DNA of 64,000 bases from Rhyzopertha dominica (taxonomy: Eukaryota; Arthropoda; Insecta; Coleoptera; Bostrichidae): assembly GCA_025024175.1 (NCBI GenBank), contig QCXZ01000137.1:12028001-12092000 (forward strand), read 5' to 3'. This document shows, one piece after another, positions 1-12,600 of the stretch. Below the pieces are notes generated by a model. It did no database searches. It was not told the origin of the DNA and saw nothing but the letters and a program-made list of their open reading frames with translations. Each line of letters begins with the position of its first letter. The stretch's first letter is position 1. Position numbers and translations under genes: made by a program.

Positions 1-419
1 TTAAAGTGTTATTAACTTAGTGTACGGAATATGTTGGCAAATACAAGAGTTAAAGTTAAAACAATTTGTACAGTGCTTATATTATCGGCCCCGCTACAGA
101 TGCGCCTTGTTTTGATGTCTTTATAACATAACCTTGACTATATCTTATGACGTTATCCCAACCTAAGCCGTAACATAAAAAAAACTAAATAAGGCCTCTC
201 TGACGCAGAAATATGGTCTGCTTAACATATTTTTAGGTCCTAATCGTGATAAACGTCTTAATGCACAATAAAGCGGGGCATATTTTTTGTTTGGATTATC
301 GATCGCCATTAAGTTGGGAAGGCTGCGTCGCAAGTTCCCATATCTATAACTCTATCTTTAATCGGTTCCATGAATACCCAGATCTGAACTAGTAAACGCT
401 TTATTCACACAAACCGAAT
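1..419. other. Intergenic, nothing recognised
   Basis: AT-rich sequence with no open frame of note, no repeat structure and no recognisable transposon end. Confidence 0.5.
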
Positions 420-1010
420 TGAAAAGCGGCAACAAAGAGCGCCTCTCCCTTTCCTTGAGCGGAAAGACGGAGGGAGAGAGACAGAGGACGGGTGCCGTGG
501 CGTTTTATTCATCAAGAGTGAATGGCATAATCCGCAGCAGCTGCTTGAGCTAAGCCAGTTTCTCTATATAATAACATTTTATTTGGAACCCGATGGGGGG
601 TTTCTTTGACAGACTTGTTATAAGAGAAGTTAAAAAATACACGCTTCACGCACCACCACCTTTCTTTAAAGCGGCTAAAAAGGTCGGGGAATTGAACAGG
701 TTTCATAAATATCAAATAACACGGGAAAGTTGGATTGACAAAGTGGAATCCCTTTTTCGGGAAGTGCCTACGCCGCACAGTTTTATGCGGAAGGGCAATA
801 TTATCAGGGTTGTGGGGATTCGATCAGATGGCGCACGAGCGTGAATCTGAACGCCTCATGATAACGTGAAAACCGAAAGCGTGTATAGTTTGGGATGAGG
901 AAGTGATTCCATTGACGGTTCCAAATATGTTCATAGGAATTAGGAAAACCGAAATTCTGTCCCTCGCACAGTGGGCAAGAATCCGAAATTCCTGGCCAAA
1001 GCTCATGAAG
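420..1010. promoter_or_regulatory. GC-richer island, possible regulatory element
   Basis: This block is visibly richer in G and C than its surroundings and has purine-rich runs near 468-490. Short open frames exist on both strands (about 593-844 plus and 512-778 minus), but they overlap each other, match no family I know and look like by-products of composition. It resembles the other ORF-poor islands in the window. A regulatory role is inference from composition only. Confidence 0.2.
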
Positions 1011-1560
1011 TAGATGTTTTTATACCAAATTTCACACTCGGGGGTTTTTGGGGTGCTAATTAAAAAAATTAAGCTAAAAAATCTCATATGTGCAAGGAGA
1101 TTTTTGAGGTCGCTTATTACGAAAATGAACCTAAAATGTCTATTTTGTGATCATTTATTACAAAAAAAATACTTTGCTATAAAGAATTCAAATAATCAGA
1201 TTCGTAAATATTATGATGCGATAATAGCTCCTATTAACAACACTACTTGTTAGTTGAATTATTATTTATAATTGCTTAGTATTTTTACTGTTTTATTATG
1301 AAAAACCATTGCAATAATGTGTTGGTCTAATAATATTACCAACGTACTTTTATCATTGTGGAAGTATTCAACCAGGACCCATTTTTATAAATAGTTCCTC
1401 CAGATAGCAACCACTTTCCATTACATTTCCATCTTCAGAGCCCCTCGCTTTGTTCTTAATAAAGCTTTTTTCAAGATATCGATTTGATCATGCAAGTCGA
1501 TATTCAGATTATTTTGTCAATAATTAACTTTCACCCCTTACTCCTGCAATTGGTCTGATT
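1011..1560. other. Intergenic, nothing recognised
   Basis: AT-rich sequence with homopolymer runs. A short plus-strand open frame at 1014-1253 has biased AT composition and no recognisable motif. Confidence 0.5.
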
Positions 1561-1727
1561 TACATACAATTAAGCCGATGCTCGATGCCATAAATGCCAT
1601 CTAAGCGGAACTCTGCTACTCTGCGAGCTAGGTGGTCTATACCTGTGATAGAGATCGACCAAGTGCAGGTTCCTGCGATGGCATAGGAAAAACTTCTGCG
1701 TAGGCAAGATGAAATAAATCATCCGTC

Positions 1728-1782
1728 CTGGTCAATCCATTCTGACCCTACGACCAGTTTCGCCCTATTCTGCCTCATCAGG
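1728..1782 (-). ncRNA. Hammerhead-ribozyme-like core motif
   Basis: Read on the minus strand from 1782 downwards, the sequence contains CTGATGA, a 13-base segment that could close a short G/C stem II with one mismatch, then GAAAC. This is the order of conserved hammerhead core elements. A further six-base complement (CTGGTC at the core, GACCAG at 1733-1728) could form stem III. The U and cleavable base expected after stem III are not present, and stem I is not obvious. Such motifs occur in the terminal repeats of Penelope-like elements, which are present elsewhere in this window. It is probably a decayed element end rather than an active ribozyme. Confidence 0.3.
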
Positions 1783-1850
1783 TAGGGGTACAGAGTAAAT
1801 TGACCAAAGCAGACGGTCAGCTTATGCATCTAACTGGAACTCTTTTCTTT

Positions 1851-4800
1851 TCCTTTTTCTGCATTCACGCATTCTCCTTTCAAAGAAACCAATAGAGAAA
1901 GCCAAGACGTAATTTCGGACTTGGGATTTTGTAAAAGATCACTCCCTTAAACTTGTAAAGCATTATTACCTGAGACAGATTAAAAATAAATAAAGAATTG
2001 TTTCTGGTTTTCTATCAAGTTTTTGGGCGCAATATTATGCAAAAAAACTAAAATAATCGGCTATGCTTTCACCACAGCCATACACACATGTACTTCGCTT
2101 ACTTCGTAAAGCAGATACACATTTAACTCCGAGAACACTAGTTTCTGAAGTTTGTTGATAAATTCCGTCATATATTAATGATCCTGGACAATATATTTAT
2201 AATAATGTGGTCCGGTTTTTAGAAGTTGAATTAAATTTAATTCGCGATTAACTAATTAAAATCAAACCTCAGATTAACTGACTAGACAGTGCAAAATCGT
2301 GCGTTAACTTTGAGCAGCGAGTTAACATTTAATTTGCATTCGGTAAACTGGACTTGATAATTTATTTATCAGGTTGTTATTAATGAGGAACTTGTTTTAA
2401 TAAACTTTTTATTTTTCTCTATTTATTATTAATTTTGCCGGGTCGTTCCTTGTTTCGAAACTGAAATTTTATATTAAATTTAGTTTTATTGGAAGTTAGA
2501 ATTACCTACCAATGACCACTTTAAAACAGAAGTTCGAAAATAATAGTCCTGGACTTTCGAACTTGGTGTATAAAAATTGTAATTCACAGATGATGCCACT
2601 ACAGAAAGATGTAAGAACTTTTCTTTCAATCTATGAGGCTGACCATAGCTGTGTGCTGACATTGGTCTTTAGACTCTCACTGTGCGACATAGAATATATT
2701 TGTTTAGAGCGGCACGTTCACTTGGTTTGGATGGCTCTGTAGCCCGTACTATTGTAAAGCCACCGGAGACAGCCGCATAATTCTAATTTAACACCCCAAA
2801 TACAAAAATTTATAAGTGCAGACACTTGAAACAAAAGCAGTAAAAATTGGAAAGGCTCGTCTTTTAACAAACACAACACTGAACCCAAACAGTGCTATAT
2901 GAAATTAAAAAAAAAACTTTTACCAATATACCAAGAACATGCCAAATAATTCAGTGACAACATTGAGGACGACTAATTTAATTTAATTTAAAGCACATGT
3001 TCATAACTGTGTGATTTTATTTTCTAAAACACATCTTTTATGTATTCGTAGGCGGTGGTACAACTTTCCATCTCCGATACAATCTAGCGACTGGTTTAAC
3101 AAAGTCAACAGCGTTATAAATCCGCTTGGATCGGGATGAAATATATTTCTGTGCGTGAGAATGGATAAGCACTGTCAGCGTCTTTGTCAAAAATTAAGAT
3201 GCCAGCGCCTTTTTAAATAAATTAAACGTTCTTAGCGGTACGTGCAGGAACTCATAAAACCATGGAACGTCTTAATTCAAGTATAAATTACCGGGAATAA
3301 AATGACAGTCAGCCCAGGTGCGATATTTCATGGGCTACTTGACGTAATTCTCTTCACGTGCCGACTATGAGCTTTACTGGAAGGCACATTTATATAATTT
3401 TATACGGAATATACGAAAGCAGTACAGTGGCGTAATAAATAAGAGACTTCGGGGCGGAAGGCACTCGTCTTTATTACGTTTTATGTATGCGGTTCGGATC
3501 ACGCTACATGTGGAAAGCTTTGAGTATTATTTTTTTTATAATCATCGGTATCTCTTACTTCTAGATAATAGTGATTCGCTTCCTGCTTGTGGTGGTTAAA
3601 GTCATTCGGGGGTTCATATTTAATTAAGGGGTGAATGAATTCTCCAAGGACGGGTACGTTTTCGCGTACCATTGTTCCCTAAGTTTTACTGCAGTGTAAG
3701 ATTAGACGAGTATTGCCCTAATGGTCATGAGTTGCGTGCTTGAATACAGTTATTGCTATTAGTTTAATATTTATGATCGTCGTGAGCAACTTCANGGTAA
3801 TGGCAAATGTNCTGCGAAGATGAGTTTTGGTAATAAGCATGATGTATTATTTAATGTTGTACTCAAATGAAATGAATACNATGAGGATGTTTTTTTTTTT
3901 GGAGAGGACACTAACAACTCCTTTCTAAAGCAGAACATAAGGGTTTGATTTTCGTGGGAGATTCTAAATTAAGATAAAACTGCAAGTGATCTGACATAAT
4001 TACTTTATCCGTACATTCAAATAATCATAAAAGAGGAAGTAGTTGCAAAAGAAGCAATAACTGGACAGAAAATAAATTTTACAAAATTTGGTGGAAATCT
4101 GGGTAAAGAAAGGCTGTTTCAACTAAAATCTGTACCCCTTGAAGTCTCCAATTTTGTTAGACTCTGGGAAAATGCCCAAACAGGTTAATTTTGACTTAAA
4201 AGCGGACCTGATTTAATCTTGGTTTCAAAGTTATTTGTTATTTCCCTAACTGTCTAGAGTCAAAGCCCAGAGTGTCATTTGTCATTTCGGAACAGTTATT
4301 TAATTTATGAAACTTTTTTGATAAAGATGATGCAAGAAAAGTTCGCAAGGAAGAAATCAGTAAATATTGCACACATGTAAATTAACGTATTTCTTTTTTA
4401 GCAGTAAATGCATAAAATAGTCAGGCGGATTATCATCAGTTATGGATCTTAACATTACTCCTATAATAGTAAGTAATACATAAAGAAAAATATCAGTTTA
4501 AACAGCTGAGTAAGAAACCGCATCCAGCCAGCGAAAACAGTGCATTATTAATTATATGAATGCAAATAATAAACCACCACAAAAGACTCAGTTTAGAGTA
4601 AAAAATCTGAAAAACCAGGAGTGCTTTCAAACACAATAATTGAGAAAGACATATTGTTAAAATTGAAATCTTCAAGTTTTAAAGTTCCAGCTGTGGCAAA
4701 TGGGCTAAACCTTGTTGACTGGCAGTGCCTATATTTGGCAATAACTTAAGAGTTCTGCGACGTTTTTTTTTACTACAGTTACAATACTATCAGTGCCTCA

Positions 4801-4949
4801 TAACATTAAATTTCGTGTCCCAATTCCTTTCCTGCTCGATGTAGCTATACTTTATTACATTGGTGCTTGTAGACCTTTTATAAAAATGTAATTCCATTGG
4901 GGATATGTGTAAGTACTCATTATAAAGACATTTATAAAAACACTGCGCA
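1851..4949. other. Intergenic, nothing recognised
   Basis: About 3.1 kb of AT-rich DNA. A 76-codon plus-strand open frame at 2512-2742 matches nothing I know. An isolated CAGTGGCGTAA at 3425 resembles an hAT terminus but has no partner. N bases occur around 3795-3880. Confidence 0.5.
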
Positions 4950-4989
4950 ATATCAGAAGTTATTTTTGTATACAAATAACTTCTGATAT
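4950..4989. repeat. 40-bp near-perfect palindrome
   Basis: Arms ATATCAGAAGTTATTT (4950-4965) and its exact complement (4974-4989) are joined by a short AT-rich spacer that is itself nearly palindromic. The whole is one long hairpin with a single bulged T. No flanking direct repeat was seen. Confidence 0.7.
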
Positions 4990-6972
4990 ATTCTAAGAGA
5001 ATTTGTTGGATTTTAGCTTTATAATTGATTGATCTTGTTTCAGATGACGAAGAAAAGCAACTCATTTGACAGGTGAGTCTAAATTTAAAATATTCACATC
5101 CTTTCATAAGCCAAAGCTGTACTGTGCGTACTTATAGCTTTTGAAATAATTGTTAAATTTCATTTTGAACGGTGTCTAGGAAGTAGTGATCTATTACCTA
5201 TATCACAATTCCGCTGTAGCCGCGGTAGGGGGACCACTGACCCAGCCCAGCTATCTTATGACATACAATTCGTACTGTTGCAATACTTATTTAGCAACTA
5301 TGTTTCTCGGCGTAGCCAGCCGATATAACACTAACTTCGACTTTTTTTCATGTGTAAGCTAGATATTCCTAAAGCGCTTTTGCTTTCCATATTCTGAAGG
5401 TCTTGGAGATTGGCTAGCATTGGTTTACCTCATACCTTTATTATAAGCCTTCTGCATTTTTAAATCTACGCAGCAGACTTCCATTTTGGAGTATTCAGAT
5501 GATATGTGCAGACCAAAACTGGATGAAACGGCTTGAGCTTTTTTCTTCGATTTTAGAAACAGCGATTTTAAGATACAGGACAATAAATCCGCAATTGACG
5601 TATTCACCAGATATAGGTTACCTACTAATACTATAACTGAGTAATCATGAATTCCCTTGGAAGAGCAAGCTTAAATACTTTGTATGGTTCTGAACATTAA
5701 ACTAACGGGCAATCATTATATAAACATAATGAAAGCGACCATTAAACGCCACTGTCAAGCAGACCCAAAAGTCTACTGTATGTTATTTTATTTTGAATCG
5801 CATATTAGGTCAATTTTAAATACGCCAACAAAATTCGGCGGTCTTATTTGGTAACCAAAATTATTCTAAAAGAAACTGTGGCCTAAGCAATGTTTACCTG
5901 CTCAACAAGATCTCTTAGCTGTGTCTGCATTAATGAGTGAATACTAGACTAACAACACTAATGCTTCTTTAACGTAGGCATTCGGCACATCGGCATACAT
6001 TCATAATAAATTATTACTGTGGAATACGTTTCCCTCCAGTTAATGCGATATTGGAATCACCTCTTTTACAACACATCCGATATTTCCTGAACACACAGAT
6101 TTACTCCCTGGAACCGGGACAGTTTTACGTTCTTCTGTACCTGGAAATTAATGCATTTTTGTTCTCTTCATATCGATAGTTCTAAATCAGCGGAAAATGT
6201 AGCGTATGCCTTTTACATTCCTTCTCTTTTCTAATATGTTCTCCGGTGATCCGGAAATGACTTTATCTACTAGCAGTATAAGTACTGCTCCAGACGCTGT
6301 TATAAAAACAAGACTGGATCAATTACTTCGTCATATTAGACTCTCAATATGCACTTATAGCACAGAGTAAGGGAAAAGGAGACTGCTTTCACATTAATTT
6401 ATAGCGGATATCATACAGAAAGAAGTGCCTTTAAATCAAATCAAATACTTATTCGTTAAAGCGGCAATGCTACTTGGAAGCAGGGTTCTTGAAGTTCCTG
6501 ACACTGACCTATTCTCAGAATAAAAAAATAAACAGAGATGCTTAGAGATGATCCTTAGGTGGTCTGTGAAAAATTCAGCAAGCCCTTATACTACAACCGG
6601 TTTTGACAGTTTTAGTTTTTACCGGCTTCACTTTATTCCTGTGGTAGGCTAGGCTTGGTCGTTTCTTTAAGATGAAATTATCACTACAAGAAAAGTGCAA
6701 TTGCAGCAACGAACGAATAGATATTTTTAAGCGCTAGTAGCATTCAAAATAGAGACGGGCGTATGTTAGCCGTTATTAGTTAGTTTTAAATAATTTGTAT
6801 ATTACCCTTATATCACATTTACGCCCATTCTTACCACTGCGCCACTCGNGCTCTTGGTGACAGACAATGCTGGCACGTNNAATTAGACCAGTCGGGTAGG
6901 CAGTCAGAATTCAGCATGGAAATACAAGTAGATCAGGCATTAGCGAGATAATCAGATGGGTAGTTAACTTAC
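4990..6972. other. Intergenic, nothing recognised
   Basis: AT-rich sequence with no open frame that resembles a known protein. N bases occur near 6849 and 6879-6880, so small gaps may hide detail. Confidence 0.5.
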
Positions 6973-7037
6973 GGCGGGTGCCCTGCATCCTTACGCTGGC
7001 ACTCTGGAACCGGATGCAGAATACTTAGACCAGCAAC
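6973..7037 (-). other. Possible short internal exon
   Basis: On the minus strand this 65-bp GC-richer segment has a good acceptor on its 5' side (a CTAAT branch-like site, then TTACAG at 7043-7038) and a consensus GTAAGT donor on its 3' side (6972-6967). One frame reads VAGLSILHPVPECQRKDAGH with no stop. No neighbouring exon can be joined to it with confidence and the peptide is not recognised. A chance pair of splice sites is quite possible. Confidence 0.2.
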
Positions 7038-7196
7038 CTGTAACATAAGATTAGCAAGGATTGCCAGTCTTTCAACCAGGCATTCCATGCATTGTATGAA
7101 TGTATGGACCCACTAGACCACCTAAAACCCCTGGTATAATAACGGTATACAGAGGTTTCTGTTCCATCTGCGAGGAACTCCCAGCACTGCTCTGCT

Positions 7197-8346
7197 CAGG
7201 GTTGGCAAAAAACATGTTTTTTTTTAAATTGAACAAAACAAACAGTTTTTTTTAATTTAATCATGTGTAAATCGTTTTAAACATGTTTTTTTCTTACTTA
7301 GTTAAAAACATGTTTAAAACGTTTTAAACACTGTTTTAAACATGCACTCTCATGCAAATTACTATGTGTATTAGTGAAAAAATACGAGTAGATGACTCAA
7401 AGCGTAGTAGTTGCCTAAAAATCCCTAGGTGACTATGATTGCCCGTTGACATTTGTAATTTGTATTCGATGTGTACGGCGTTTACGCAACAATTTTAGTT
7501 ATTATGAGCCGGTTTTTCTTTTTATTTTAAGCGAAAATCAACTCTGTTCTTAAAATCCAGACCAATCACGTACTGGTTACTGGGTGGATTTTAGCTAATA
7601 TCAACTTTAACAAAGAGAATAGAAACCGACATTGTATGTTTAAAGTTTATAAAGTTCAACAATTACAATGACCAGTAAGAGAAATAATGCAGGGTGGAAT
7701 TACTTCGACAAAATTAAGGTGCAAAAGAGTACAATGCGAGATCGATGCAAGAAGTACGAAAAAGATATGCTTGCACTAGTAAAAATAGTTTATTTCTTGT
7801 TTATTGTTTTTTATATTCCCAAGTTCTGATAACTATTTGTTCTATTATGCTAAATATATAATTATCTAGTAAGTGTTGAATGAACGTCTTACTTATTGTT
7901 TTGTTGTATTAGACCAGAAATACAAATTTTTATGTTATGATAAGGTTAAGATTTTTATTTGTTGTTTTAAAATGTTTGTAATTTATAGCTGCAGAAAAAA
8001 TGTTAAGTTTATTATTAATTTCTATAACTGTTGTATCGATAAAAAACTGGGCCTGGTTTTGAATTCAATTCATTTTTATGCAAATGTAAGGTGACATTAT
8101 GTAGATATGTCATTACTAATAAGCCTATTTATCTACTTGTGGAGGGTAAACGAGCCTAATAGTAATACTTAATGAATCACATACAATAGTAGTTAAATAA
8201 CACTGTTTAAAACATTAGTAAATAAACACTGTTTAAAACAATTGATTTAAACATTTGTTTAAAACAAGGTTTTAAACAGAAGCATTGTTTTAAACAAGTT
8301 TAAAACATTGTGTTTTAAACATTTTGTTTTAATCATGCCAACCCTG
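7197..8346 (+). mobile_element. hAT-type DNA transposon, decayed
   Basis: The ends are inverted: CAGGGTTGGCA begins the left end and its complement finishes the right end. The element is flanked by the perfect 8-bp target duplication GCTCTGCT (7189-7196 and 8347-8354), diagnostic of hAT insertion. Both subterminal regions are packed with copies of GTTTTAAAC/GTTTAAAAC, at least four on the left and about eight on the right, probably ancestral transposase-binding repeats. The interior is AT-rich and retains only a short BED-finger-like frame, so this 1150-bp copy lacks a catalytic domain and could only have been mobilised in trans. Confidence 0.92.
7668..7829 (+). pseudogene. BED-finger-like N-terminus of hAT transposase
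   Basis: A 53-codon ORF starts at ATG 7668 inside the hAT element. Residues 9-35 follow the BED zinc-finger pattern: an aromatic W-YF-KI block, then RDRCKKYEKDMLALV, where the usual form is C-x2-C followed by a glycine. The second zinc-binding cysteine is replaced by tyrosine and the downstream histidine/cysteine pair is missing because the frame runs into AT-rich sequence and a stop. BED fingers form the DNA-binding N-terminus of many hAT transposases, which fits the position. It is a broken relic with no expected function. Confidence 0.6.
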
Positions 8347-8389
8347 GCTCTGCTAGAAGGAGGTCATGGACAGGATGGTCGAAGCCACG

Positions 8390-8572
8390 CTATTCAGGAC
8401 TCCTATAGCTATAGGGTGGAGGAACTGTCATAAACCTCCGCAGCCAGTGCTGCATAAACCCACTTGGTTTCTTGGCCACTGCCACCGGACTAATAATTAG
8501 TCCCGCGGCCACTGGCGCGCCCACAATTACAATAACGGCCAATACACATAGTACCCTTTTCAATATGCTCAC
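8390..8572 (-). other. Short open frame lacking ATG, hydrophobic start
   Basis: A 61-codon minus-strand frame begins at a GTG codon with an in-frame stop six codons upstream. Its first 35 residues are hydrophobic (valine-, isoleucine- and alanine-rich, signal- or membrane-like), followed by a basic/aromatic tail ending PPPYSYRSPE. Codon third positions are unusually GC-rich for this AT-rich region, which could indicate real coding sequence, perhaps an exon. A TATATAAG-like box lies upstream at 8612-8620 on the same strand. There is no initiating ATG and no family match, so it may equally be a composition artefact. Confidence 0.2.
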
Positions 8573-8620
8573 GTGGGCACTCCACTATCTTTGGGCACTA
8601 CATTACACAAACTTATATAC

Positions 8621-9359
8621 AGAGCCATACTCTCGTGCTAACCTCTAGCACACTATATGCCCGACTGTCCCATTTCTTTTACAGTCCTTGCCTGTTGCCA
8701 TAGCCCTTGCTAGCGTGTTGTTTTCTTTATCATTCGAGTAAGACACACTTCTCGTTCGGAGTAAGAGCCTCGTTAATTGGCAGATTTACCTACTTCTATT
8801 AAACTATATTTTGGGTTGCTACACACTGAATGTTTGGCTTTTTCAACAATAAGGCAACTACTGTTTAATTATTGAATACACTCTCTGGCCTAGGCGTTTA
8901 TGGTCAGTTCTACGTCATTAGTTTATTACACTTAGTGCAAGATAATTTTGAGTTGTTTTGCGAAAAAAAAACATGTACGAAGTAATGTTTACTTTTGCCT
9001 GCGGCTGAACGAGCTAAGCTCTAAGAAAAAAGTAGTTGATTTTAATTTAACTGTTAAGGCTCCTGTTATTAGCACATTTAATTTTCAGTGTATTGAAATT
9101 TAACAGTCTTTCTTCAAGTTATATTCTGATGATTGCTACTTTAATACCCCTCCCCAGGCGCAGTGGTGCGTCAGGAAAATTAATTTTCTGCACGATATTT
9201 GTCGAACAAAGACCTCATTGTTTGGAGCCAGCGTGCCAAAGTTAGGGTCACAGGAATAGGGCTGCTTGCAGTTGAACCATCCGTGCTCCATGCACCCAGT
9301 TTATCGCGCTACGCCTTCCTAACGATATACCGCAGGCGGCTAGGTATATACTTATAATG
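8621..9359. other. Intergenic, nothing recognised
   Basis: AT-rich sequence without recognisable coding, repeat or transposon-end features. Confidence 0.5.
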
Positions 9360-9650
9360 AAATATTGCAGTCCCTTATCTAAATTCCGCCCTTTCGCCGC
9401 ATACACTTCTCGGGCACTTTAGATACAGATAGCGCCAGTGCATTCGATCACCGCCAATAAACCACCGGCACGTGTCCACGCTGCTCCGCAGACGTATTAC
9501 CATAAACATCGGACATGCACGGCGTAATGCCCGTTTAAAATGCATCCTGACATTTCGGCGCAATATCTCCGACACAGCACTCTGCAGCTCCGCATCTGCT
9601 GGACGAATCCCTTCGCATAAATTATAAACGAGGGGATGATCTAGAATCCG
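9360..9650. promoter_or_regulatory. GC-richer island, possible regulatory element
   Basis: A short block of higher GC content with a minus-strand open frame (9375-9575) that begins with GTG and encodes an arginine-rich peptide of no recognisable type. The composition resembles the other islands of this window. Neither a gene nor an enhancer can be asserted from sequence alone. Confidence 0.18.
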
Positions 9651-12600
9651 GGGGTTTCAACGAACAGTGAAAGTATTAAAGCATCTTTAAAGCTTCCATC
9701 CTCAACACAGTAACTTCACCACAATGGAGTGTTCCTTCGGAAAGGAAATCGCCGGTGCGACTTAGGTTTCTCTGACAGCAAACACTATAAATAGGTAATA
9801 TAAAGGAAACATAAAATAATTCGCATTTGCTTAAAAGTGACACATTCCCATGTGTAAAGAATTATCTAGTACTCGGTATAGCAAAAGATAAATGCCAGAA
9901 AAAAAGAACAAGCAATAAGAATTTTTGCCTGCCCTGTCCCTTGATTTATAAAATTATCTTGAATAATTATTGTGCTCCGAACTGTCTAAGGTCTCCACTC
10001 AATGCTATCTTGGAACCCCTATTAAACATGTTCTTCCTGTTGAAAACCGTTCCCTCCACTCTGTAGCAAAGGATTCTAACTACTATCAGTCGAGGTTTTC
10101 TACCATTATTTGATTTTATTGTTTGGCGTAGTTATCTTCCATATTTCTCAGCAATATACATTATATCCACGGATTGTGCTGAAAACAGAAATATTTTTTT
10201 ATTTTTAATTGTATTCGAGATCCTGTATAGGGAGTCAGTACTTAAATTGAAAAACTATTTACTATATTTATTATTTTCTCAAAATAACTTTATTATCCAA
10301 AATTAACTCCAAATATCAGTTTTGAAGTTCCAATGTTTAATTTTGGGCAATATCTTGCTATTTGCTGTATTTGTGGAGAGATTAATAACGTTTCATGCTA
10401 AAAATTAAACTCTAGATGCCACAGAGAAATCTGACATCGAACGTCAAAGGTGTCAATAAACCTAACAATAATCAAATAAATAAATAAAATGCTTTATTGG
10501 GCATTGCTATTTATTGTTCTATAGACTTACTTAAAACTTAAAAATACACATATGTGTATTTTTGCTGTAATTTGTAACTAGCATACCTAGGCTTTCCCAC
10601 AATCTCTTATTATTTTATAACATTCCTACGGTACTGAGAATTATGCCTAATGTTTCATTTTCTCTTTCTGTTATCTTCAATATGTTCCTCATTCATTTTA
10701 TGATCAGCATACTTAAATCAACTATCTGCAATTTAAGCTGTTCTATCACTAAAATTTGCAAATACTGTTATAATTTCATGTCCTTGGTGTATAAATATTT
10801 ATATTTACAAACTAAGACAGCACGCTAAAGAATAAACTAGTAACGAAATTTCATCCAACCCTCCTTGTACTAGCTCACCCTCCCTTTACTGTACTGCTTT
10901 TTGGGGATTCCATTAAAGCGTCCTTGGGACAGCCCTGCTTCCCTTTTCGTGAGCTGTCTCGCCTAATTTGTACTATAAGCGAAGGTCCACAGGGGACCAA
11001 AGTCTGGACTTGCTCGAGCCAAATAGAATTTACTGAACCTGCCATCTGTCAGTACTCAGTTATAAGTACATACAAGTATGCGTTGTCCCAAGAAAAATAC
11101 ATTATTTCGAAACTTTTTGCGAAGTAGCAAGAGGATATCCTGGTATTTTATCTTAGTTGGTAGTATATATAGGTTTACCTTTTCGCAAGTGAAACAGATT
11201 ACTAGAGCTTTTCTTTACTTTGTACGTTTACTTGCAAATTTCTTCTGACAGCAGATTAATTAATTTCTTGTAAAATAATTCAATTTTTTTGTATGGAGTA
11301 AAATAATACTAGTGATCTCAGTTTTGATTATTTCTGTGAAAATAGGCCCAACTTCTATGAAACGTGCCACAACAATCACTCACAATTAAGAAACGAATTT
11401 TTTTCACATATTTCCTGCTGATATCTAACCCTCATCAAAACTCCATTCACTTGGGTTGAATAATCTTACCAGGAAGCATTTCGCCTAATTGTACAGGAAT
11501 TCTGTTTGCGAAGAGGGATGGATTTAGGTCAAAGTTCTTTTAAGATGTTTGCATATTGTGTTTGTGCGATGAAGTGAAATCTGAAGGCTTCGTCGGGGGT
11601 TGGTTGAATGTGTCGCGAACGAGCGATGAGAAATTGCCCAAATTAACATAATCCTGCTAACTTGCTGCGGATGTTAAAAGTGACTTTTGCATGCCCAAGT
11701 AGCGCTTTCAATTTAGGACAGATTTGTGTGTTTTAAAAGGCTCAGGGTGCTCTCACGCGGTGAATTCTTTTCCCTTTCGAATTGACTTGCAAAGCAGATG
11801 GCGACGCTGGCAAAGATTTGGTGCTTAAATTTGAAAAGTGTTCAATATTTTTGCTTGTTAGACACAAACTGTTGAAGATAAAAATTTGGATACATAATTA
11901 GAAACATACCACTCGAGTTATTCCCTTCACGTATTCAAGATGGATAAAGGTTTGCGAGTTTTTGTACCAAATGCTTTTAGTGAAACAGACAGACATACTT
12001 AGGAATTTTTTCAGTATGAATTGGGCCATGGCTTTGATTATAACTTTTGTTCTATGCTTGCCTGTTTATATTTTCCATGTAAAATTAAATCAAACCAATA
12101 TACCACTGTGATTATTATTGTTGTTCATGTCTAATACACAATGGGATTGCGGAATAGTGGACTGTTACAAGTAAATTTCTATAATTAGCCGACATTTCGG
12201 GTATTTAATTCCCTCTGTTCCAGGCTACAATAATTATTGATATATGGATTACTATAGCGATGTCAAATAGTATATAAATTACTAGATTTTCTATTAACCA
12301 TTTTCAAAAATTTTAAATGGTTTGGGATAGTCCGTGATCATAAGGTACTATGTTGTCAATTACAGAACTATGTATATAAGTATACAAGAAAAATCAATTT
12401 CATAAAATAATGTTTTGCGAATATTATGTCAGAGGACTATTTTTCATCTAGTTTTACATGGAAAAGAAAATAACAGCACAGTGTTTAAGAACGCTCTTAA
12501 GCACGTTTTTGATTAGTAGTACAAGTTCACGTACAGCAACCGCAGTGTTTTCTTCTACTGAAGTGCAATAGCATGAAATCATTACTTTGCAAGTTTACAA

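Noticed and set aside
593..844. 83-codon plus open frame, overlapped by an 88-codon minus frame
   Set aside because: Both strands are open over the same GC-richer bases, neither matches a known family, and no promoter or splice context is seen.
3425..3436. hAT terminus CAGTGGCGTAAT
   Set aside because: No inverted partner or 8-bp duplication could be found nearby, so it is probably coincidence or a fragment.
10540..10563. 24-bp perfect palindrome as a functional site
   Set aside because: Simple AT-rich composition makes it likely by chance and there is no supporting context.
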